From contig NZ_LMHA01000002.1 in assembly GCF_001427635.1 (NCBI RefSeq), positions 806,001 to 870,000 of the forward strand: a stretch of DNA of 64,000 bases, in the 5' to 3' direction. This document shows, in pieces, positions 55,570-63,756 of the stretch (positions within the stretch are counted from its first letter, which is position 1; the number at the start of each line of letters is the position of its first letter). The position numbers and the translations under genes are program-made. This DNA is from Pseudoxanthomonas sp. Root65. Its GTDB lineage: Bacteria > Pseudomonadota > Gammaproteobacteria > Xanthomonadales > Xanthomonadaceae. Under the pieces are notes generated by a model. The model saw nothing but the letters and a program-made list of their open reading frames with translations. It was not told the DNA's origin and searched no databases.

Positions 55570-55701
55570 GGGAGGTCCCGGTAGGAATGCGTGCCTATCT
55601 CGCCGGGCGACTGGTGACGAGCCGGTGAACATGCGGAGAATCCCGACAACGCCGCGCGGTATGCGCCGATCCACCGCCACCTGTCATAACCGGATGCTGA
55701 G

Positions 55702-55720
55702 GGCTCCTTCCGAAGGAGCC
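55702..55720 (+). promoter_or_regulatory. Hairpin covering the ribosome binding site of the DUF4124 gene
   Basis: GGCTCCTT-CCG-AAGGAGCC is a perfect 8-bp stem. Its 3' arm contains the AAGGAG ribosome site of the GTG at 55725. If it folds, translation is masked, so it may act as a thermosensor or be opened by a factor. A chance fold is possible. Confidence 0.5.
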
Positions 55721-55724
55721 TGCC

Positions 55725-56174
55725 GTGTCCCGATCCTCCTCCTGCGCAGGGCGCATCGTGCTGGCCTGTGTGCTCGTGGCCATGGGCAGCGCCACCTGGG
55801 GCAACGATCCCGTCCACAAATGCCGCGGTGCGGACGGGCAGTCGCACTACCAGTCGGCGCCGTGCGCATCGACACAGCGCACGGAATGGGTACGCGAGTA
55901 CCCACCCGATCCACCGGCTCCCGTCGCCGCCGCGACGTCCACACGGGAAGCGCGTACGGCGCGACGCGCGGAAAGCCCACACAAGCCTAGCCGCACGGGA
56001 ACTCGCCGCTCCAGCGCATCAGCCACCGGCGCGGTGATCTCGATGCATCGCGATGCCGCCGCCTGCGCGCGTGCGAAGAAGGCGCGCGACCAGACGTATG
56101 CCAGGCTCGGCCTGAAGCGGGACTTCGCGACCAGCCGAAAGCTGGACGACCGGGTCAATGCGGCCTGTCGTTGA
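55725..56174 (+). CDS. Exported DUF4124-domain protein
   Basis: A 149-residue protein with a signal peptide (IVLACVLVAMGSATWG) and a DUF4124 core (HKCRGADGQSHYQSAPC), common in small periplasmic proteins of Gammaproteobacteria. The central part is basic and low-complexity (Thr, Arg, Ser), and the end has DAAACARAKKARDQ. Function unknown. GTG 55725 has AAGGAG 6-7 bases upstream, inside a hairpin. Confidence 0.75.
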   Translation: MSRSSSCAGRIVLACVLVAMGSATWGNDPVHKCRGADGQSHYQSAPCASTQRTEWVREYPPDPPAPVAAATSTREARTARRAESPHKPSRTGTRRSSASATGAVISMHRDAAACARAKKARDQTYARLGLKRDFATSRKLDDRVNAACR

Positions 56175-56183
56175 AGGCGCAGC

Positions 56184-57590
56184 TCAGACCGTGCGCGAGA
56201 ACCGGGAGGCGTCCGGCGCGGCCGCGGGCGCCAGGTAACGGTCGAAGCACATGGCGATCACCCGCAGCAGCAGCCGGCCTTTCGGCGTGGCCTGGAAGCC
56301 GACCCGCGTGAATGCCAGCAGGCCGTCGTCCGCCAGCGCCTGCAGGCGGGGCAGGGCATCGGCGAAGTACGTGGCGAAGTCGAGTCCGAACCGGTTGCCG
56401 ATACGCGCATAGTCCAGTCGCCCGTGGCACATCAGTTCCTGTATCACTTCAGCGCGTATCACATCGTCGCGATCCAGTGGCATGCCACGCCACACCGGCA
56501 GCCTGCCGTCATCGATGGCCCGCTCCCACCCGGGGATGTCGCGCGGATTCTGGCTGAAGCTGTCGCCGACATGGCTGATCGCACTCACGCCGAAGCCGAC
56601 CAGGTCGCTTTCGGCATGGGTGGTGTAGCCCATGAAGTTCCGGTGCAGGTCGCCACGCGCTTGCGCCCGTGCCAGGTCGTCGCCGGGCAGCGCGAAGTGA
56701 TCCATGCCGATGTAGACATAGCCGGCTGCGACCAGGCGTTCGATGGCGCATTGCAACAGCGCCAGCTTCGTCTCCGGGTCCGGCAGTTCCTCCTGCGTGA
56801 TGCGCTGCTGTGGCTTGAACAGCTGCGGAAGATGCGCATAGCTGTACACCGCGATGCGGTCCGGGCGCGCGCCCACCACGATGTCCAGTGTCCGCGCGAA
56901 TCCTTCCCGCGTCTGCCGGGGCAGGCCGTAGATCAGGTCGATGTTCACCGAACGCAGGCCATGCTCACGACACGCCGCCATGATGGCCAGCGTCTCGTCG
57001 ATTCCCTGCAAACGGTTCACCGCCTTCTGCACGACGGGATCGAAGTCCTGCACGCCCAGACTGGCACGATTGAAACCGACCCGTGCGAGTTCGCCGATGT
57101 CCGCCGGCGTCACGAAGCGCGGATCCAGTTCGATCGAAAAGTCCATCGTGGCGGCCGCCGCGAAACTGAACTGGCTGCGCAGTTCCGCCACGCAGTCCGC
57201 AATCTGCACGGGGGTCAGGAAGTTCGGCGTACCGCCGCCGAAATGCAGCTGCACCACCGGCCTGCCGCTGTCGAACAGCGGCGCCATCCGTGCGATCTCG
57301 CGGTACAGGTAGTCCAGGTAAAGCTCGCCGCGCGCCTTGTCGCGCGTGATCACCCGGTTGCAGCCGCAGTAGAAGCACGGACTGGTACAGAACGGCACGT
57401 GGACGTACAGCGACAGAGGGCGCGCATGCTCCTGGCGGTTACTCGCCGAGGCGTGCTCGCGCAGTTCCTGCGCCCCGAAGCGGGCGCTGAACTGCGGCGC
57501 GGTCGGATAAGAGGTGTAACGCGGCCCCGGCGTGTCGTAGCGCCGCAGCAGGTCCGCATCGAACAGCGGGGAGGGAGAGTCGATGCCCAT
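56184..57590 (-). CDS. hemN: Oxygen-independent coproporphyrinogen III oxidase
   Basis: HemN is a radical-SAM enzyme that makes protoporphyrinogen IX in haem synthesis without oxygen. The 468-residue product has the CxxxCxxC cluster motif in PFCTSPCFYCGCNR (Cys68, 72, 75), the SAM-contact GGGTP, and the C-terminal HemN domain. Residues RYTSYPTAPQF are typical of true HemN, not HemW. ATG 57590 is preceded by a -10 (TAGCCT) and a perfect FNR/ANR box, so it is probably induced at low oxygen. Confidence 0.95.
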   Translation of the reverse strand: MGIDSPSPLFDADLLRRYDTPGPRYTSYPTAPQFSARFGAQELREHASASNRQEHARPLSLYVHVPFCTSPCFYCGCNRVITRDKARGELYLDYLYREIARMAPLFDSGRPVVQLHFGGGTPNFLTPVQIADCVAELRSQFSFAAAATMDFSIELDPRFVTPADIGELARVGFNRASLGVQDFDPVVQKAVNRLQGIDETLAIMAACREHGLRSVNIDLIYGLPRQTREGFARTLDIVVGARPDRIAVYSYAHLPQLFKPQQRITQEELPDPETKLALLQCAIERLVAAGYVYIGMDHFALPGDDLARAQARGDLHRNFMGYTTHAESDLVGFGVSAISHVGDSFSQNPRDIPGWERAIDDGRLPVWRGMPLDRDDVIRAEVIQELMCHGRLDYARIGNRFGLDFATYFADALPRLQALADDGLLAFTRVGFQATPKGRLLLRVIAMCFDRYLAPAAAPDASRFSRTV

Positions 57591-57597
57591 GGCGTAC

Positions 57598-57639
57598 AGG
57601 CTAGGGGTCGTACCTTGCGGCCGCATTGATCGGAATCAA
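57598..57639 (-). promoter_or_regulatory. FNR/ANR-activated class II promoter of hemN
   Basis: TTGATCGGAATCAA at 57626-57639 is an exact match to the FNR/ANR consensus TTGAT-N4-ATCAA. On the minus strand a -10, TAGCCT, occupies 57603-57598. If transcription starts at 57591, the box centre is at -41.5, the standard class II activator place. The box overlaps the stop codon of the MFS gene. Confidence 0.8.
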
Positions 57640-58886
57640 TTCGCGCGCGGATCGTCGACCTTGGCCTCGGGGGCGGCATCCGGGATTTCGGGCAGCATCT
57701 CCAGCGCGGCAGGCGTGGTGCGCAGCATCGGATGGAAACGGGCCGGATGGAGCAGATCGCGCACCTTGAACAGGCGGCGTCCGCCCGCCACCACCGCGAG
57801 CAGGCCCAGCGTGCTGGCGAAGAACACCGGCAACGCCTGCGGACCGAAACGCTGCATCAGCGCGCCAGCGGCGGCAGGCCCGATCGCCGCGCCGATGCCG
57901 TTGAGCAACAACAACGCACTGCAGCCGGCCAGCAATTGCTCTGGCGGCAGGCGGTCCAGCAAGTGCGCCACGGCCAGCGGATACAGCGCGAACGCCAGCC
58001 CCCCGAACAGGAAGAACAGCGCCTGCGCCTGCCCATCGAAGCGCAGTACGAGCAACGCCGTCGCTGCACCTGCGGCGGCCACCAGCGCCAGCGTGCTGCG
58101 CCGGTCGCCACGGTCGGACAGGCGTCCTATCGGCAACTGCAGCGCGGCGCCGCCGATAATCGTAACGGCCATGAACACGCCGATGCCGGCACGATCCAGC
58201 CCCAGCGAGGCGGCATACACCGCACCCAAACCCCAGAACGCGCCCAGTGCCAAACCCGCCAGTACGGCGCCTGCCGCGGCACTTGGCGCCGCGCGGCAGA
58301 TCTCCAGCAGATGGATCTTCGGTGCCACGGTCAGTACCGGTGGCGTGAGTCGCGTCGCGCTGACGGGGAGAATGGCCAGCGCGAACAGGATGGCCACCAC
58401 GCTGAACAGTACCGGGCTGCACGGGGGCTGCAGGTCGAGCAGCAACTGGCCCGCGGCCAGCGCCAGCAGCGACACCACCATGTACACCCCGAACACACGG
58501 CTGCGATGTTCGGGCGCGGCTTGCGCGTTCAACCAGCTTTCGATCACCGTGCACAGCCCGACCAGCGCCATGCCGGTGACCACGCGCAGCGCCATCCAGC
58601 CGGCGGGCTCCAGCCACAACGGGTAGACCAGCACCGCGGCGGCGGCGAGCGCGGCATGGAAGGCGAAGGCACGGATATGGCCCACACGCCGGATCAACGG
58701 CGGCGCGGTGAACGTTCCCAGGAAGAAGCCGATGAAGTAACCCGACATCACCAGGCCGGTCGTACGTTCGCCCCATCCCTCGGCCTGGCTGCGCATGGCG
58801 AGAAGGGTGCCCAACAGTCCGTTGCCGGCCAGCAGCAGGGCGACACTGGCGAGCAGGGCGGTGATCGGAAGCAGGATGCGGAGCAC
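57636..58886 (-). CDS. MFS transporter (YcaD-like)
   Basis: A 416-residue inner-membrane protein with about 12 helices and the MFS inter-helix motif GRLSDRGDRR between helices 8 and 9, plus VIESWLNAQAAPEHRSRVFG, typical of the YcaD group. The substrate is unknown. I chose GTG 58886, which begins LRILLPITALLASVALLL; the family N-terminus fits. It is divergent from the oxidoreductase gene, with 136-160 bases between. Confidence 0.82.
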   Translation of the reverse strand: MLRILLPITALLASVALLLAGNGLLGTLLAMRSQAEGWGERTTGLVMSGYFIGFFLGTFTAPPLIRRVGHIRAFAFHAALAAAAVLVYPLWLEPAGWMALRVVTGMALVGLCTVIESWLNAQAAPEHRSRVFGVYMVVSLLALAAGQLLLDLQPPCSPVLFSVVAILFALAILPVSATRLTPPVLTVAPKIHLLEICRAAPSAAAGAVLAGLALGAFWGLGAVYAASLGLDRAGIGVFMAVTIIGGAALQLPIGRLSDRGDRRSTLALVAAAGAATALLVLRFDGQAQALFFLFGGLAFALYPLAVAHLLDRLPPEQLLAGCSALLLLNGIGAAIGPAAAGALMQRFGPQALPVFFASTLGLLAVVAGGRRLFKVRDLLHPARFHPMLRTTPAALEMLPEIPDAAPEAKVDDPRAN

Positions 58887-59046
58887 GGGGCGCGGACGGT
58901 TCCTCGATGACGACACGCGACATGCTAGCAAGCCGACGCTGAGCGACCGGTTCACGCTCGCCCAGCAACGCAATGCATGCGTGTCGCGAGATGCCTTCAG
59001 GTATCCTGCGGCGATAACGACGATGGCTGCATGGCGGAATGTTCCG

Positions 59047-61347
59047 ATGACTGAGCGCAAGATTCCCGGCATCGACGAGTACGAGGGAGCGGCCGGTGGT
59101 TGGGGCGCGCTGGCTGCTGTCGCACGTGCGGTGAAGAGCCAGATGGCGGTCGGTCGCGAGACCTCGGCGTTGCGTCGAGTCAACCAGCCCGCTGGCTTCG
59201 ATTGCCCGGGTTGCGCGTGGCCCGATCCCAAGCACACCTCGTCGTTCGAGTTCTGCGAGAACGGCGCCAAGGCAGTGTCGTGGGAAGCCACGGGCAAGCG
59301 CGCGACGCCTGCCTTCTTCGCTGAGCACACATTGTCCGAGCTGTGGGAATGGAGCGACCACGCGCTGGAAGACGAAGGCCGGCTGACGCACCCGATGGCG
59401 TACGACGGCGAGACAGACCGCTACGTGCCGATCGGCTGGGAGGACGCGTTCAGCCGCATCGGCGAGGCGCTGCGCGCGCTCCCGCATCCGGACATGGCCG
59501 AGTTCTACACCTCCGGCCGCACCTCGAACGAGGCCGCCTTCCTCTACCAGCTGATGGTGCGCGAGTACGGCACCAACAACTTCCCCGACTGCTCCAACAT
59601 GTGCCACGAGGCGACCAGCGTGGGCCTGCCCGAGTCCATCGGCGTGGGCAAGGGCACGGTCACGCTGGACGATTTCGCCCACTGCGATCTGCTTTTCAGC
59701 TTCGGCCACAACCCCGGCACCAACCATCCGCGTATGCTGTCCACGCTGCGCGAGGTATCGAAGCGTGGCGTGCCGATCGTCGCGGTGAATCCCCTGCGCG
59801 AACGCGGTCTCGAGCGCTTCACCTCGCCGCAACATCCCGCCGAGATGCTGACCAACACCGCCACACCGATCGCGCAGACGTATTACCAGGTGAAGATCGG
59901 CGGCGACATTGCGCTGCTGAAGGGCATGATGAAGTGGCTGCTGGACGCCGATGCGGACGATCTCGCTGCGGGTGGGAAGGGCTTACTCGACCATGCCTTC
60001 ATCGCCGAACACACCGAAGGTCTGGAGGCGCTGCGCGAGGATCTGGCGAATACGACGTGGGAGCAGATCGTCGAGCATGCCGGCCTGAAGCGCGAGGATA
60101 TCGCCGCCGCCGCGCAGCTCTACGCAAACGCCGAACGCGTGATCCTGTGCTACGGCATGGGCATGACCCAGCACCGCCGTGGCACGCAGAACGTCCAGCA
60201 GATAGCCAACCTGATGCTGCTGCGCGGGAACATCGGCAAGCCCGGTGCCGGCATCGCGCCGATCCGCGGGCACTCCAACGTGCAGGGCGACCGCACGGTC
60301 GGCATCACCGAAAAGCCCACGCAGGCACTGGTCGATGCGATCAAGCGGACCTACGGGTTCGAGTTTCCGCTCACCCACGGCCATGATGCGGTGGAAGCCG
60401 TGCGCGCGATCCGCGATGGCCGCTCGCGGGCGCTGGTGTGCATGGGCGGCAATCTGGCGGTCGCCATGCCCGACCCGGAAACGACCATCCCCGCGATGCG
60501 CACGCTCGACCTGGTCGTGCACATCGCCACCAAGTTGAACCGCTCGCACCTGATCCCCGCCAGGCAGGCCTTCCTGCTGCCGTGCCTGGGCCGCACCGAG
60601 CGCGACGTGCAGGCCAGCGGCCCGCAATCGGTGACGGTGGAGGACTCGATGTCGATGGTGCACGCCTCGCAGGGCGGCCTGGCACCGGCCTCCGAGCACC
60701 TGCTGTCGGAACCGGCCATCGTCGCCGGCATCGCCAAGGCCACGTTGCCGCACACCAAGGTGGACTGGGACGGACTGGTCGGCGACTACGACCGCATCCG
60801 CGACGACATCGAAGCGGTGTTCCCGATCTTCCGCGATTTCAACCGCCGCGTGCGCGAGCCGGGCGGCTTCCGCCTGTACATCGGCGCGTCCGAGCGCGAC
60901 TGGGGGCCGCGTGGCAAGGCCCGGTTCCTGGTCGCACCCGGACTCGGCGAGGATCCCGTCGGCGGCGGACACGAGCTGCTGACGTTGACCACGGTCCGTT
61001 CGCACGATCAGTACAACACCACGATCTACGGCTTCGATGATCGCTACCGTGGCGTCAGCGGCCGGCGCGACGTGGTGTTCCTCAATCGCGACGACATGAA
61101 GGCGCGCGGCGTGGCGCATGGCGATCCGATCGAGATCGTGTCGCAGGTGGCAGGCGCGTCGCGCACGGTGTCGGGGTTCATCGCGGTCGAATACGACCTG
61201 CCTCGCGGATCGGCGGCGATGTACTACCCGGAAGGCAACCGGCTGGTGCCGCTGGACAGCCACGATCCGCAATCCGGTACGCCGGCCTACAAGTCGATTC
61301 CGGTCACGATACGCACGCTGCGCGATCCGCATGCCGATGCCGGCTGA
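59047..61347 (+). CDS. Molybdopterin oxidoreductase, FdhF/YdeP family
   Basis: A 766-residue protein related to the catalytic subunits of formate dehydrogenases. The N-terminus has GPAGGWGAL-like EGAAGGWGALAAVAR, then Cys pairs in FDCPGCAWPDP and FEFCENGAK that may bind a cluster, and NFPDCSNMCHEATSVGLPES in the molybdopterin domain; the C-terminus is a molydopterin-dinucleotide-binding domain (VFLNRDDMKARGV). YdeP in E. coli is linked to acid resistance, but its substrate is unproven. ATG 59047 is used; ATG 59023 is in frame. fdhD overlaps the 3' end. Confidence 0.88.
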   Translation: MTERKIPGIDEYEGAAGGWGALAAVARAVKSQMAVGRETSALRRVNQPAGFDCPGCAWPDPKHTSSFEFCENGAKAVSWEATGKRATPAFFAEHTLSELWEWSDHALEDEGRLTHPMAYDGETDRYVPIGWEDAFSRIGEALRALPHPDMAEFYTSGRTSNEAAFLYQLMVREYGTNNFPDCSNMCHEATSVGLPESIGVGKGTVTLDDFAHCDLLFSFGHNPGTNHPRMLSTLREVSKRGVPIVAVNPLRERGLERFTSPQHPAEMLTNTATPIAQTYYQVKIGGDIALLKGMMKWLLDADADDLAAGGKGLLDHAFIAEHTEGLEALREDLANTTWEQIVEHAGLKREDIAAAAQLYANAERVILCYGMGMTQHRRGTQNVQQIANLMLLRGNIGKPGAGIAPIRGHSNVQGDRTVGITEKPTQALVDAIKRTYGFEFPLTHGHDAVEAVRAIRDGRSRALVCMGGNLAVAMPDPETTIPAMRTLDLVVHIATKLNRSHLIPARQAFLLPCLGRTERDVQASGPQSVTVEDSMSMVHASQGGLAPASEHLLSEPAIVAGIAKATLPHTKVDWDGLVGDYDRIRDDIEAVFPIFRDFNRRVREPGGFRLYIGASERDWGPRGKARFLVAPGLGEDPVGGGHELLTLTTVRSHDQYNTTIYGFDDRYRGVSGRRDVVFLNRDDMKARGVAHGDPIEIVSQVAGASRTVSGFIAVEYDLPRGSAAMYYPEGNRLVPLDSHDPQSGTPAYKSIPVTIRTLRDPHADAG

Positions 61348-62146
61348 TCGCATCGAGGGCCTGGCGCGGCGCGATGTCGTCGACGTCACCGGCGGCGAGT
61401 CGACCATGCGCGAAGACCGGTTGGCCGAAGAAGTGCCGCTGGCGATCCACTGCAACGACGAACCGCTGGCGGTGATGATGGTGTCGCCGTGCGACCTGCT
61501 GGATTTCGGCCAGGGCTTCGCGATGACCGAGCTCGGCCTCGCGGCGGATGAGCTGGTTGCGGTGGAGACGCAATCGCTGCTGGAAGGCATCCGGCTCGAT
61601 CTGCGCACGCGCCATTCCGTGGCTACGCGCGGCGCGCAACAACAACGCTGGCTGCCGGGGCGCAGTGGCTGCGGCATCTGCGGTCAGCGTCATCTCGAAG
61701 ATGTGGTCAGGACGTTGGAGAACGTGCCACGGGGTAGGGGCATCGATCCATCCGCACTGCAGGTCGCGCTGGTCGGGATCAAGCAGCGGCAGCCCCTGAA
61801 TGCCGCCACCGGCGCCATCCACGCGGCCGCATGGGCGCAGGCCGACGGCACGCTGGTGCTGGTGCGGGAAGACGTCGGTCGCCACAACGCGCTGGACAAG
61901 CTGATCGGCGCGATGCAGCAGCGCGGCATCGACGCCGGATCAGGATTCGCCCTGGTCACCAGCCGGGCGAGTTACGAGATGGTGGCGAAGGCGGCAATGG
62001 CCGGCATTCCACTGCTGGCGGCGATGTCGGCGCCGACCGCCCTGGCGGTGGATCTCGCGAACGGATGCGGCATGACCCTGGCCGGTTTCGTGCGCACGCG
62101 ACGCCACGTGGTCTACAGCCATGCGTGGCGCCTGGCGGACGCCTGA
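61331..62146 (+). CDS. fdhD: Sulfurtransferase FdhD
   Basis: FdhD moves sulfur from IscS to the molybdenum cofactor before insertion into formate-dehydrogenase-type enzymes. The 271-residue product has the conserved redox loop GRSGCGICGQ, then HNALDKLIGA and TSRASYEMV. The start at 61331 overlaps the end of the oxidoreductase by 17 bases, so the two are translated together, and FdhD is probably the dedicated helper of that enzyme. ATG 61337 is an alternative. Confidence 0.94.
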   Translation: MPMPADRIEGLARRDVVDVTGGESTMREDRLAEEVPLAIHCNDEPLAVMMVSPCDLLDFGQGFAMTELGLAADELVAVETQSLLEGIRLDLRTRHSVATRGAQQQRWLPGRSGCGICGQRHLEDVVRTLENVPRGRGIDPSALQVALVGIKQRQPLNAATGAIHAAAWAQADGTLVLVREDVGRHNALDKLIGAMQQRGIDAGSGFALVTSRASYEMVAKAAMAGIPLLAAMSAPTALAVDLANGCGMTLAGFVRTRRHVVYSHAWRLADA

Positions 62147-62244
62147 GTATCCGGCGGCCGCGCTAGTCGGCGCGGCTTCCCGCCCATGATTGCGCAGCCG
62201 GTGCGCTCATCGCGTGTCCGGCGTCCCTGCCGGGCGGCTTCCTT

Positions 62245-63303
62245 TCAGGCGCCGGTCCTGTCCGCGACCGAGTCGCGCGCCACCAGCTGGTGCGGCACCA
62301 CATGGTTGACGATCACGCGCGGGGACGGCGCGGTGCGCCGGATCTCGCGCAACAGGATGTCGATGGCAGCGTCGGCCATGGCGGCGACCGGCTGGTGGAT
62401 GGTGGTCAGTTCAGGCCACACCATCGTCGCCGCCGAGGTGTCGTCGAAACCGACCACGGAGAGATCGCGCGGCACGTCGAGGCCGCGACGATGCGCCACC
62501 GACACCACTGCCGAGGCCATGTCGTCGTTGCTGGCGAAGATCGCGCTGGGAGGGCGGCGCAGCGCGAGCAGCTTCTCCGCCGCGTCCAGGCCGGACCGGT
62601 AGGTGAAGTAGCCGGGCTGGACGAGCTTGTCGTCGTAGGCGATGCCGGCTTCGGCCAGCGCGTCGCGGTAGCCCTGCCAGCGGTGCGCGCTGGCGGTCTG
62701 GTTGGGGTCGCCCTTGATGTAGCCGATGCGTGTGTGACCGCGTGCGATCAGGTACGAGACCATGTCATGGCTCGCGCGATGGTCATCGATGCGCACGCAG
62801 GAAATGGTGTCGCTGAAGTGGCCGGACGCGATGGACACGACGGGCACGCCGGCATGCCGGAACTCCGACACGATCGCCTTCGACTCGCAGAGCGGGGGCG
62901 GAAGGATGACACCGGCCACGCTGGTGGCCAGTTGCCGTGCCGCTGCGCGGCGTCCGTCGGCGTCCAGGCCATCCCAGGTGGCGATCGCCAGCTGCGCCGC
63001 CGCCCGTGCCGATCCACGCAGTGCGCCGACCAGCAGCTCGCGCAGGTAGCTGGAGCTGGGATTGGTGTAGATCAACGCGATGCAGGTGTGCTGCGCCGCC
63101 GCGAGCGAACTGGCGGCCAGATTGGGGCGGTAACCCAGTTCGCGCACGCTGCGCATGACGCGCTCGCGGTTGCCATCGCGCACACCGGCATGGCCGTTGA
63201 CCACGCGGGAGACGGTCATCGGCGACACGCCGGCATGCGCCGCCACCTCGTCGATGGTGACGGCGCCGCCCTTCCTGCGCACTGCTTTGCTGGTCTTCTT
63301 CAC
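62245..63303 (-). CDS. LacI-family transcriptional regulator
   Basis: A 352-residue protein with an N-terminal helix-turn-helix (VTIDEVAAHAGVSPMTVSRV) and hinge helix (RPNLAASSLA), then a periplasmic-binding-protein-like ligand domain (CIALIYTNPSSSYLRELL ... VVGFDDTSAATMVWPELT). The ligand is probably a sugar. Start is GTG 63303 with GGAAG about 7 bases upstream. It is divergent from a TonB-dependent receptor with a matching palindrome between them, a layout common in Xanthomonas carbohydrate-uptake loci. Confidence 0.92.
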   Translation of the reverse strand: MKKTSKAVRRKGGAVTIDEVAAHAGVSPMTVSRVVNGHAGVRDGNRERVMRSVRELGYRPNLAASSLAAAQHTCIALIYTNPSSSYLRELLVGALRGSARAAAQLAIATWDGLDADGRRAAARQLATSVAGVILPPPLCESKAIVSEFRHAGVPVVSIASGHFSDTISCVRIDDHRASHDMVSYLIARGHTRIGYIKGDPNQTASAHRWQGYRDALAEAGIAYDDKLVQPGYFTYRSGLDAAEKLLALRRPPSAIFASNDDMASAVVSVAHRRGLDVPRDLSVVGFDDTSAATMVWPELTTIHQPVAAMADAAIDILLREIRRTAPSPRVIVNHVVPHQLVARDSVADRTGA

Positions 63304-63752
63304 GCAGTTACTTCCGTTGGATTCAGTGTTGGCGGGTTGGCGAAATCAGGATTACTTGCGCACGGACCGCGAGGGAAGCGGGTTTCCACGCGGCCTTGAT
63401 GCTTCTTCCGGCGTGGCGGCATGCGGCCATGTGCGCTTTGTTGCGCTGCATGGTGACAAGCACGAACACGCGTGATTAGTCTGCGCTCCAACGCGATGGT
63501 AGCGCTACCACTCGATCACCATCCAACGGGATCAGCGGTTGCCTGTCCATCGCGCGAACGTCGTCTTACCACGCTTGAATCCGGAATGCGGAGCAGGGGC
63601 CTTCGGGGGCCCACCTTCGCCCTCCGGCCTGGAAGACGGGCACTGCCCGTGGGCGCCCCCGGGAGGGGCGGTACATCACATAGACCGTAGCGAGAGGGGA
63701 GATCCATGAACGCGTGCAGTTTCCGTACCACTCCAGACCTGAGGGCACGTCA
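63304..63752 (+). other. 449-base divergent control region of lacI and the TonB-dependent receptor
   Basis: It contains the palindromic operator (63497-63510), a GC-rich stretch with several short stem-loops (63596-63670), and a 16-codon leader reading frame. No other gene is visible. Confidence 0.7.
63497..63510. promoter_or_regulatory. LacI-type operator palindrome
   Basis: TGGTAGCGCTACCA is a perfect 14-base palindrome. It nearly matches the operator reported for a Xanthomonas LacI-type regulator of TonB-dependent receptor loci (TGGTAGCGCTAACA), as I recall it. It lies 194 bases from lacI and 243 from the receptor start. Confidence 0.75.
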
Positions 63753-63756
63753 ATGA
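63706..63756 (+). CDS. Leader peptide of the TonB-dependent receptor
   Basis: ATG 63706 follows GAGAGGGGAG at good spacing and encodes 16 residues (MNACSFRTTPDLRARQ). Its TGA (63754-63756) overlaps the receptor ATG (63753-63755) as ATGA, so translation of the receptor may depend on it. No cleavage or export signal is visible. The peptide itself may be unimportant and only the coupling may matter. Confidence 0.5.
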   Translation: MNACSFRTTPDLRARQ

